Shown piece by piece: positions 12,201-24,200 of a stretch of DNA of 64,000 nucleotides. The translations under genes and the position numbers were made by a program. The DNA is from Dipteris shenzhenensis. Lineage: Eukaryota; Polypodiophyta; Polypodiopsida; Gleicheniales. How positions within the stretch are numbered: position 1 is the first letter of the stretch; each line of letters opens with the position of its first letter. The stretch lies in NCBI GenBank assembly GCA_047967505.1, contig CM106538.1. One strand, 5' to 3'. The notes beneath the pieces are model-generated. The model made no database searches and was not told the origin of the DNA. It saw only the letters and a program-made list of their open reading frames with translations.

Positions 12201-15200
12201 ATCAATTTTACTCTCCCTGAGAGTCTGTAACAGCCAATTTGGGACTGTTTTTGCTGCATGTATATCTGCAATTTCTTGCTGAACAACCTCTTCCACGGCT
12301 TGTGGAGGTCGTATGGCATCCTGTGGCTGAATCGAAGCATGTGGAGGTATCTGAAAATTCTGATTTTCATCAGATATATCAGCAGGGGAACCCAAGGCAA
12401 TGGGTAGTAACCCTTCAAAGACATCACCGGAAGAAGAAGGCATATCAAATTCAGCTTGAGTGTGAGCTGAATTTTCTGAAAATATTACATCTCTACTGAC
12501 AATGATCTTGCGTGTGACAGGATTGTAGAGACGGTAGCCCTTGCTCTCTGCACTGTACCCAACAAAAACGCATTCACAGAAGGCTTTCTTCCTTGCCAAA
12601 CTTCATAGGGAGTCTTGGTCTTCAAAGCTTTTGTGGGTGCCCGATTCAAAACATAATTGGCACACATGAGACCTTCAAGCCAAAATTTGTGAGGCAATTT
12701 TTTGCTTTTCAGCATACATCTATCCATCTCCATAAGAGTACAATTTTTTCTCAGCTTTCCCATTTTGCTGAGGAGTTAGCCTCATTGTAAGCTGATGTAC
12801 AATGCCCTTGTCTTTCAAAAAAGCATCAAAATCCGCAAACAAGTACCCCTCCTCTATCTGTGCGTAGTAATGTCTGTATCTTGAGTCCGGATTCATTCTC
12901 AACCATGGCTGCAAAGTGTTTGAAGACCATAAACACTCCTGATTTGCATTTCAGCCCATAAACCCAAGTGTAGTTGAAGTAGTCATCTATAAAAGTGACA
13001 AAGTAAAGATGACCACCCAATGATGGAGTCCTCATGGGACCACAGACATCACTATGGATAAGCTGTAATTTTCGAACAGCTTTAACTAATCCATCCTTCT
13101 TAAAAGGAGATCTGTGCATTTTACCAAGAATGTACCCTTCACAGGCATGTGGAGGAGGTGTTTCAAGAGGAGGCAATGCATCAACCATGGCATGTTTTTG
13201 AAGCGTCATCAAGCTGCCATAATGCATGTGTCCATATCTCGCATGCCATAACTCTGCATTCTGCATAGCAGCAGTAGGAGTGGAAACTGTAAGAGCATGT
13301 GCTGGTCTTTTCTCATACATGTCAAGCTGAAAAAGACCACGCAGCAGAGTGCCAGACAATCTCAAGGCATAGTCATGCTCTCTATCATGGACTGCACACT
13401 TGTCGTCTTCAAAAATGACATGAAATCCAGCTCTATTAAGAGTGGACACTCAAAGTAGATTTTTTGTGATACCAGGCACATACAAGACATCAGAAATTCT
13501 GAATGTTGAGCCATCAATGGCTGTAAGTTCAACTTCTCCTGTACCACGGACTGAATAGGAGGAGTTGTTGGCACATGTGACCTTTTTACCAACAGGTGGT
13601 GGATGCAGAGATGTGAAGAGACACTTCCTAGAAGTGATATGCTTTGAGGCACCGCTGTCAAAATACCATGTATTATGTGTCTCATTGACACTGAAAGCTG
13701 ATGCATCCCTGGAAGAATCATAACTGCATGTCAGAAAAGCATAAGTGTCATCATTACAAGTGGCTGTACTATCCCAAGCAGCCAACTGAGAGTCTGAAAT
13801 ACAAGACAAGAAGGCATAGTCGTGCTCCACAAAGTTGGCTGTAGCTTGCTCATTGTCAGATGCATGAGGAGCTGAATCTGAGACAGCCATACCGGAGCTG
13901 TTTTTCTTTTCTTTTGCAAGCCTTTTCTTGCATTCTCCAATGTAGTGACCTGGCTTTTTGCAGTAATGACATATTCCCTTCTTCTTGGGCTTACCTGCAT
14001 CACCCTTCGCCTTTTGAAAAGGCTGTCCTGAACCACTGGAAGGCTGATTTGCTGAAGTCTTTGCCTGTCCCTTTACTTTAGGCTTGAATTTTGAGAGCAT
14101 GGCATGTTCACCTGCTCGTAAAGCCATGTTTTTCTGGTCTGCTCTTCCTGCAGCAGAAGTCCTATCAACTCGTGAAAAGTGAGAGGATTTGCACCCCCCC
14201 TCAAAGACAAATTCAGCGAGGTATGAAAGTTGAGATAAGACTCAAGAAGAGAATTCAAAGTAGTGGTCATCATCTCTGAATCACGAATGATCTCATCAAT
14301 ATTCAGCAACTGCTCTCGTAAATCCTGTAGCTTTGTGAGGTGCACTGACATGGAGTCACCCTCTTCCATATGTGTATGAGACAATTCTCTTTTCAAAAAA
14401 GACACCATGGCATCATTCCGAGCTGCATACATGCTCTCCAAAATATCCCATGCTGCCTTTGAGGTCTTACACGACCGGATATGCGAAATGATGAATCTTT
14501 TCACTTAAAGAGAAATACACAACAAAGCTAAAGCATCACGCGAATCCCATCTCTTCTGCTCTAGAGTGGTAGGTATAACTGCACCAATAACTTGTGCTGC
14601 AACTGTACCCTGTGCACGACCTCTGCCTCCTCCTTGTTGGGGAGGGGTATTAGGTGCCACATTTGCTGGCCGGAGCTCATCCCCACTTACATAGTCTCAT
14701 AAATTACGAGAAATCAGAATATTGCGTGCCATAAAACTCCAGAGGGAGTAGTTGGTACCATCCAGCTTATCCTCTTGTGAGAGACCATTGAAACCGAAAT
14801 CATTCTGATTTTGCTGAGCCATGTATGAGAAAGAAAATACAGCAAATGCAAATCTGAATTCCCTTGCTGGGAATGGAGTGCACAAATCCCAAAAAACACA
14901 GCCAAACACTGGCTTAAAAATGCAACTCAAATCTCTATAATGTCTCTGTCAGTAATCTGTCAGAGCATTCAATCTCTCCCAAAACCAGCCAAAAGCGCTT
15001 CAAAGCACTCATAGGAAGGCAGTGTGAACTGAAACCTGCAAAATTGCTCTTCCAACACAAAAGCCCCAATTTGTGGCTTGAAATTGCAACCAGAAAGGGG
15101 CAAATTTACTAAAAGCCCCAAATCTGCAATTTTTGAACAAAAGCCCCAAATTTCAGATTAGAACTGCAAAAGCCCCAAATTTCGAGTTGAAATTGAGCCA

Positions 15201-18200
15201 AATTTTACCCAAATAGCTAATCTCCTGCAAAAGCCCCAATTTCTTGGCCAATCCTTGCAATTTGCTTGCAATGTGTGCCAAAATTTTTACAAAAGCCACA
15301 AAATTGTAATGTGTCTGCCAAAGCTCCAAATGTGTTCCCAAAAATACAGCCAAACAATGGTTGTATGCACAACAGCCTGACCAAAAAAAACCTTTCCAAT
15401 ATCCTCCTGCAAAGCAAATCCTGCAAAAATGTGACTTTCCAAGCCCACCTTTAAACTGTACGGACTAACAGTACGGAACTGTCAGTCCGGCTGTACAGTA
15501 TTTTGTACGGAACTGTACGGAACAACCTGCGACTGGATTGTACGGTCGTAAAGAATAGCAACCAAAAGGTACGGGTTGTACGGCGCTTTACGGACGGGAT
15601 GTACGAACGAACTGCAGATGTACGGCGCCACACGTGCGGTACGGACGAACCTTTCGCATGAGCTGTACGGAATGTACGGCGAACATACGGACAAGTGCTG
15701 CGTAGGACCTGCAGTACGGCGCAGGTCTGTACGGAACGGGTAGTATGGCGCAGGTGCGTATGGAACATGTAGTACGGCACAAGTAGAGTCTGTACGGCGA
15801 TGATGCAAGAGGTGCTGGTACAGGCGTCGCAGGTACAGTACAAACTGTACGGAATCAATCCGTAGTAGATCTGTACGGACGATACGGCGAGCTGGCATGG
15901 GAGCTTATGGGCTGGAGCTGGAGGACAAGAAGAAAGGAGCAGGAAGCAAGATCAACCTGCTCTGATACCAAATGTGAGAAGGGGAGAGAGCAATAGTGAG
16001 AGCAAGAAACAGGAGAGAGAGTGAGCTGAAAAACGTAGTTGCAATTAGATGGGAGTGTTACAATTGAATGGAGTGATAGGTTTTGTCTAAGTGACAAAAC
16101 CTTATCCTTCACTAACCATAGTTAGTGAACTAACTGTGGTTAGGGGGAAAAACCTCTAAGTGAGGGAAAAGTGCCCCTAACGTACTTATTACATTACATT
16201 GGTCACTGCTAAATTATAGCAATAATTCTAACAGGCACATGTTCATCATCGAAAGACTTCGAACTTGGGACGAGGAAGTGCCTTTGTAAACATATTTGCT
16301 ATGTTGTCCTCTGTGGGAAGATAGGACAACTCTATGTCTCTTGCTGACAACCACTGCCGAACATAATGATAGTAAACTTCAATATGCTTGGTACGCGCAT
16401 GAAACATTGGGTTACGCGCAATGGCCAAAGCACTCTGGTTGTCAGTGTAGACAATAGTGGAGGATGTCTGGCGAATATGTTCAGCTAAAAGGATATAGCC
16501 ACCTATGAATGTACAAGGGATGTCAGATCATGTAACAAAGGGAACCAAGTGTAAAGCCTGTCGAAAGACTTCGAACTTGGGACGAGGAAGTGCCTTTGTA
16601 AACATATCTGCTATGTTGTCCTCTGTGGGAAGATAGGACAACTCTATGTCTCCTGCTGACAACCGCTCCCGAACATAATGATAGTGAACTTCAATATGCT
16701 TGGTACGCGCATGAAACATTGGGTTACACGCAATGGCCAAAGCACTCTGGCTGTCAGTGTAGACAATAGTGGAGGATGTCTGGCGAATACCAAGATCTGT
16801 AAGTAACTATCGAAGCCAAACACACTCTACTGTAGCGGTGAAAGCTGCCCTATACTCAGCCTCACAGCTAGACGTGGCAACTGTTGGTTGCTTCTTGCAG
16901 AGCCAAGAGATACAAGAATTGCTAAGCAAAAAACAATTGCTAGTATGTGACACTCTGGTGTCGGAACATCTTGCCCAGTCACTATCCGTGTGAGCATGCA
17001 TGGTAAGTGAATCCTGATCACCATAGAAGAGGGCTAAATCCTGAGTGCCTCTGAGATATCTGAAGACTCTCTTCACTGCCTGCCAATGCTGTGAACTGGG
17101 CATGTGCATGAATCTGCTGAGCTCAGATACTGCATACTGCAAGTCAGGTCTGGTGTGACATAAATAAATAAGGCATCCAACAGCCTGCTGATAAAGAGTG
17201 ATATCGCATGGTGGGCTCCCATCATGAGTTGAGAATTTGAAGCCAGGGTCCACTGGAGTAGAGATTGGCTTGCAATCCTCAAACTGAAAATGATCAAGGA
17301 GCTGTCCAATATACTTGGACTGAGACATCATGATACCCCCCTCAACATGAGCAAACTGAATGCCCAAATAATAATGGAGCCGTCCCATGTCTGACATGTC
17401 AAAAATCTGCTGCAAATCAGCCTTGAAAGCTGCAATTTGCTGAGTATTTGGGCCCGTGATGAGCATATCATCCACATATAAAATCAGCACTAAAAAATCA
17501 GATCCACTCCCACGGACATAAAGAGTGGGTTCTGTGGGACTATTCTAAAAACCAAGGGATAGTAAGTGTGCATGAATTTTGGCATACCATGCCCTGGGTG
17601 CCTGCTTCAAACCATAAAGGGCTTTTCTAAGCCGGCATACCTTTCAGAATTAACACCCTCAAAGCCAGGAGGTTGTGTGACATAGACTTCTTCCTCCAGA
17701 TCCCCATGAAGAAAAGCAGTTTTGATGTCAAGCTGGTGCACTTGCCAATGATGATGGGCTGCAATGGCAATGACACATCTAATGGTAGTAATCCTGGATG
17801 TGGGAGCAAATGTCTCCTCAAAGTCAATGCCTTGTTGTTGGGCATACCCTTTTGCAACAAGACACGCTTTGTATCGATCTATGTTGCCATCAGATTTCCT
17901 TTTTAATTTATAGACCCACCGTGTTCCGATGGCATGCTTGCCAAGAGGGAGATCTACTAGTGTCATTTTCGGCAATAGATTGTAACTCAGCTCTCATTGC
18001 ATCCATCCACTCCTTGCTGTCAAAAGCATCTTTATGGCACAGAGGCTCTCCATTGCAAGCTGTAGCAAGGAGTGCACACTCAAGAAAGTGACCATGCTGT
18101 CTATTCCCTGATCTTGTCCGGGCAGCAAAAGGCTGATCTAGTTTTTTGTCCCTCAATGTAACAAGAAGCCATCTGGGAACTTGCCTTTCCTGTCTATTGA

Positions 18201-21200
18201 CAGCTCTTTCTTCAATGACTGCATCATGAATAGTGGGATCATTTTGTGCCGGAAGAGAAACCTGCAAATCAGCATGAGGTTGTGGCTGATTATTGCTTAG
18301 TGGAGGGCCTGCAGGAGGCTCATGTTGCTGGTCAAAAGCCTCTTCTAATGATGGCAGAGAAAACCAAGATTCAAAGGCATCAAACATGTCAACATCTGGC
18401 TTTGCTTTGCAATCCACAAGAGGAGAAGCTGAATGTTCAGCAAAGATTACATCTCTACTGACAATAATCTTCCCAGTATTTGGTTGATATAACCGATACC
18501 CTCTGCTCTCCTGGCTGTAACCAATAAATATGCATTTGATTGCCTTGTCATCAAGCTTATGTCTCAGCTGAGATGGTACATTAACATATGCAAGAGACCC
18601 AAAAACTCTCATGTGTGAAAGTGAAGGCTTCCTGCCTTTCCATGCTTCATAAGGTGTAACAGTCTTCAATGCCCGTGTAGGTGATCTATTCAGCACATAG
18701 TTGGCACACATTACTGCATCAAGCCAAAATTTATTGGGCAAAGACTTGGCCTTAAGCATGCATCTAGCCATCTCCATTGTGGACCTGTTTTTCCTTTCAG
18801 AAACAGGATTCTGCTGAGGAGTGTAAGGAGTAGTGCATGAGTGAATAATGCCCCGTGAAGACAGAAATGCATCAAACTCCTTTGACATATACTCTCCCCT
18901 CCTATCTGTGTTGAGGGTGACAAGCTTGCATCCTGATTCATTCTCAACCATATTCAGCCATCTCTGAAAGCATAAGAAAACTTCAGATTTGGCTTTTAAA
19001 GGATATACCCAGCAATATCTTGTGAAATCATCAATGAGAGTCATGAAATACTTATTACCCCCAATGGCATTTTTCCTCATTGGGCCACAGACATCACTGT
19101 GTACTAGCACGCAATTTCCTTTGTGAGAGTTTTGGATAATTCTTTTGAAAAAGAAACCGATGCATCTTACCCAAAAGACAACCCTCACACACATGTTTGG
19201 AAACTGTGTGAGTTTGAGGTACATCATTTGCCATCTACTGTGAATGTAGCTTTGCAAGAGCTCTATAATTGAGATGGCCCATTCTCTCATTCCAAAGATG
19301 AGTTTCAGCAAGCTGTAAATCTGAAATAGCCAATGCTTCAATAGAAAGTGCAGCTGAATGATGATCAAGGTGATAAAGCTCTTTTTGTATAGTGCCAATA
19401 AGAACTATGGCATTGTCATCACGAAGATCATAAACTAGGCATATGCAGCCATCAAAAATAACTCTGAAACCTGAAGTGGCAATTGCTGGAATTGAAATCA
19501 AGTTGACTTCAATTCCAGGCACAAAAAGAACATTTGTCAGAGTAACAGGATGGCTTGAAATGGATGTGAGCTGCACATCTCCAATTCCTTTAACAGCATA
19601 TGAAGCATTATCAGCACATGTGACAGTCCCCCCTCGAGGTGCATCAGCTAAAGAATGAAACAACTATCTGCAAGATGTGACATGCTTGGAAGCACCACTA
19701 TCAAAGTACCAGGACTGAGCATCATTAGCAGTAAAGAATGCATCAACTTTGGAGGGATCAAATGAGCAATGGACAGCCCATGCCCAATCATCCTGAAGAG
19801 CATGTGCATGTGAAGCATCTTTTGGCTCATGGGATTCAATAGCATGTGAGGCATTAACTGTCAATCCTGCTTTCTTTTTCTCCAAAGCAATGCGCTTCCT
19901 GCATTCTGAAATGTCATGTCTTATTTGACTTATCTGCTGTATTTTTAGATGCATGGGAGGAATTGCAGCTGCTTGCGACAATAGTTGCATCTTTTCTTAT
20001 TTGACTTATCTGCTGTATTTTTAGATGCATGGGAGGAATTGCAGCTGCTATGCACAGATTTTGGCTTGCCCATAGGCTTGGAAGCCTTGCCTCTTCCTGT
20101 CTGCTATGAAGCAAATGCATGATCAGGAATAATGGCTTGTCTATTAGCTCTACTTTGCTCTTCCTGCAAAAGCAAAGTCACTAGCTGATCAAAAGAATAG
20201 TGGTCTGGATTACCCATGGCCACTAATCGAAGGGTTGTAGCAAACCCTTGATATGTATCTGGCAGTCCATTCAATGTGGTACTGACAAGCTGTGAATTTG
20301 GCACCACCTCATCAATCTTGGCAAGATGTTCCATGAGGTCCTTGACCTTTGTCAGGTATGCATCCATAGACTCACCTTCATTCATACTAACTTCCTGTAA
20401 TTGCCTTCTCAAATATGCAACACGAGCTTCATTGCGAATATGATAGAGAGAAGCCAATTTATCCCAAGCATCCTTTGCTGTCTTGAAAGACCGAATGTGT
20501 GGAATAATGATTCTCTTGCATGATAAAGCAATGCATGAATGTGCATTTGCATCTCTTGCATCCCATCTTGACTGTTCTTGAGTTGGAAGAGCAGCAACAG
20601 GAGTGCTAGAGGAAGAGGAATCAGGAGGAGTGCCCCCTGCAGAAGGACCAGTAGTAGAGGCAACCACTGTAGCATTGGTTGGCCTCAGATTAGCCCCGAA
20701 AACAATATTCCATAAATGTTTTGCAACAAGAATATGTTTCATGAGATAAGACCACATCGGATAGTTGGTGCCATCCAACTTATCATCTTCACGAAGAACT
20801 CCAAATAAATCTTGATTGTTCCCAGCCATAGCAAATGTGATACCCTAAAAAAGACCTGAAAACCCAAAAGCCTCAAGGCTATCACTGCAAAAAGCTGGCT
20901 GTCCAAAAATGACTGCAAATATCTGCAAATTTCCGACCCAAATCAAAGGGCAAATGCAGATCTGACCCAAATGTGACTGTGGCAGGCAATGTTCACTGCA
21001 AAAATAGCAAATCTGGCAAAACCCAAATTTATTGAGGGCAAATGCAGAAAAGCCCCAAATTTTGCTGAAATTTTTGCAAATGTGACCCAATGTATGCAAA
21101 TCAGACTCAATGTCCTGCAAAAGTGACTCAATGTCCTGCAATCTGACCCAATGTATTGCAAACAAACAAGAGATTGCAGACCAAACTCCAAAGCCCCAAT

Positions 21201-24200
21201 GTTCTTGCAAGAAATTGCAACCAAAGAAGGTGGAAAGAATTGGAAGCCCCAAGAACTGCCAATGTCCGTATTCACAGCCAATGCTAGCTAGTACAGATTC
21301 TGACACACTATACGGAGCACTGTACAGTGAATGTACACAAGTACAATACCAAAAAAAGGTACGATGCTTGTACGAAAGCAGGTACCGAATAGGTATTGTG
21401 CCTATACGGAGTGCAAGTACAGCTATACGGAATGTACGATGAAGGTACGAAACACTGTACGGTGACGTGCGGAACAAGTACGTTGTACGGACAGCTGCTG
21501 TGTGCGGTTGTACGAAGCAGATCCAATGTACGGTATATAGCGTAGTTACGATGTACGGACGTCTGGTGTATGAAATCACTGGCACGGAGAAGAGCGTACG
21601 GCTGTAGCAAGTACTACGAGTGAGTACAACGGTTGTGTGGTGCAGGCACGTAGTACGGAGAAGCACGAAGCGAAGCAGTACGGAACCGTACGATTGTATG
21701 GCACAGGTACAAGGGACGTACGTAGTGCAGTCAAAAATAGGTACGGAGGTGTACCGTACGACTGTACGGATGAAGGAGCGGGTGCAGGTGACGAATCTAA
21801 ACGTGGCTCTGATACCACTGTAGGATCGGATAGGAGAGAGAGAGTGCAAGTAGCTAAAGAAGCAATGAGTTAGCCGTCACGTCAAATCTTGGATAAACCA
21901 AAAACAAATGAGTACAAGGTACAAGTACCTAGACCTAGGACTAAGTGTCCTAGGTGTCACATAGGACAAGTGTCCTATGTGGCCTAAAAGACACTAACAC
22001 TATAAATGTCTTTATTTATGCCTACAAGACACATACCATGGCCTATAGGGCAACACTAGAACCACTAGAGGATGGCCTACAACCAAGCCTCTTAGTTTAG
22101 TCTCTTTTCCTTCATTATTGATCTTCCTCCATCAATTTGGAGCCATCTTCTTGCTCCTTTTCTACTCCCATCCTGTCTAGTTTGCTCCCTACCATGTTCC
22201 ATGTGCTTGCCTTGCTTAAAATACATGTCTAGCTGCCAGCAACTGCTCCACGTTCAAGTTGAGTACCTTTGGTGAAATTTCAGCACAATTACTATGTGTA
22301 TTAAGATTTCTAGATTTGGATTTCCATCAAAATCATAAAAATATCACTGTATTTAAAAGTCAAGCATCAATGAATAAAGAAACATGCAAGGATATATTAC
22401 TGAGGGGGTGGTCCTCATTTGCAACCCAAGCAATGTTGCTCATTTCTTTATTCAGCCCCTCTAAACATATTGTGTGATGGATTTTAAGACTGAGTGGTTT
22501 AAATCTATTTTCAGTTCCATGGGTATTTCAACTTTATATGTTAACTAAGTATTTCACTAGCACATTAGACCACAATTTCACCTTGAGAGCCATCATAGAG
22601 GAGGTATGATTTCAGAAACAGAGAGTATACTGCTGCTTTGTAGATTTTTGGAAGGCCTTTGACTCTCTACCACGATCCCTGATCATAGCAAGACTCCGAG
22701 CCTTGAATACGGCACACAACGTTATATGTGCGGTCATGGTCTTCTATGAGAGGGTTACTGGTAGAGTGTACACCACAAAGGGGATGTCCGACGAGGCTAC
22801 ACCATCATCAAGGTGAAGCAAGAAGGCCCTCTCTCCCACCCTCTTCGGCCTTTACATAGATGAGCTGGCCTCCTTTGTGGATGTAGTAGGGGGTCAAGGA
22901 TCGATTTTGGCACAATGTATCATATCCATCCTACCATAAGTGGATAATGTAGTATTCAAACAACGTACGGACTACAGATGCACGTGATAGCTGTACATCC
23001 TTTTTTGTGAGGACCAAGATATGAAGATCAACCTGGATTAAACCAAGGTAGTTATCTTCAACACTAATGAGGCCCAAATTCAAAATAAGTCTTCAAAAGG
23101 AGTCGGTTGAGACAGCCACATCTTATGTATACTAAGGGCACATTTTCATAGGCCCAAGTTTACCATGAAACCGATAGCATAGGCATGATTCACCAAAGGG
23201 CATACTTCCTTGTCAGACTAGAGAGACAATGTTTCCAAGCACGCTTGCAACATGCAAATGCGAAATCACTCCTCTTTGATTCGCCATTTCGACAAGAAGC
23301 CCTATATACAAGGGCCTTTTTGGGCATTCAAAAAGCACGACTCAACTACATGTAATCGTGTTGAGAGAGCCCAAGATGAGTCAAGCCCCTCATAGAAAAC
23401 CTGAGGCCCCGAAAGAGATCCTTGCCTGTCTCCAATCCCATAAGCAATGTTAAATAGTCTCCATCACAGAACGACAACGAGGATAAGTGGAGTCGCTCCA
23501 AACCTAGACCTACAACCCCTCCATGAAAAGAAAGCCAAAATAAAAGAGTGATTTTTCTATTATTGAGGGATTTCCAGAGTCTCCTCCAAAAAACTTTCTA
23601 CAAATCAACAGAAATCTGAAAATTCTCCCAATTAGGAGCTCTGGAGGACCTCCATCCTTTGCAATTTAGCTGAAATCTCCTGGCATTATTGACTATGAAA
23701 CAATAGAAGGGAATGCTCTTCTCTCGATGCCCTGCATTAATCCACTCCCACTCTCCGTCATCTGGGGTCCCACTATAAAGACTTTATTGCGGCCACTCCA
23801 TATAGCCATATCCTCCATGAGCCCAAGGAGAGAAGAAGTAGGTCCGGGTCTAGGTGTCACTGTGAATCAAATCCATTCTCCACATAACCTAAGATCCTGA
23901 CAAGCTGAAAGAAAACTCATTTTCCTATCGTAGTGCAATGACCTGAATCGGAATACATGTCCCCGTAAAGAAATCCTTCCATGGCTCTTACCCAGGCATA
24001 AGTCCCCTTACAACAATTTTGCAAAGCAAGTCCCTACACTGCAAATATGGATCTATGATATTGAGACGCCATTCCACGTGGGAAGGATCGAGGTCTCCCA
24101 AGCCACCCTGGCTAAAGCATCTACTATAGCATCTAGTCTACTCCAAAGAAAATTCCTTATAGGCCTCTTAAGCTAAGTGATGCAATCCCTAGAGTGGCAC

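Larger units (their letters stand above)
10314..16238 (-). mobile_element. Inner Ty1/Copia retrotransposon nested in the outer Copia
   Basis: Target duplication GGCAC at 10314-10318 and 16234-16238. LTRs of 261 bp each (10319-10579 and 15973-16233), TGTGAG...TAACA, differing at six sites by eye (about 2.3%). Gene order on minus: gag, CCHC nucleocapsid, protease, integrase, reverse transcriptase, RNase H. It interrupts the outer Copia between RNase H and the 3' LTR. Reading frames carry several stops and frameshifts, so it is non-autonomous now, although structurally complete. Confidence 0.96.
6326..22086 (-). mobile_element. Outer Ty1/Copia retrotransposon, host of two nested insertions
   Basis: Bounded by a 5-bp target duplication ACCAA at 6326-6330 and 22082-22086. 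LTRs start TGTAGG and end CCTACA. The right LTR is 21819-22081; the left LTR is split into 6331-6353 and about 10009-10245 by a LINE. Domain order on the minus strand is leader, gag, protease, integrase, reverse transcriptase, RNase H, which is the Copia order. A second Copia sits at 10314-16238. Without the insertions the element would be about 6.2 kb. It carries stops, frameshifts and two internal duplications, so it is dead. It is in sense orientation in the host intron. Confidence 0.95.

Noticed and set aside
15451-15898. 135- and 138-codon minus-strand ORFs
   Set aside because: They read through the GTACGG array of the inner Copia leader, giving Tyr/Val/Arg/Thr-rich low-complexity peptides in several frames at once.
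20845-21849. 334-codon minus-strand ORF, the second longest uninterrupted frame outside pol
   Set aside because: It covers the leader, PBS and start of the LTR of the outer Copia. Composition is biased, there is no domain, and overlapping frames are also open.
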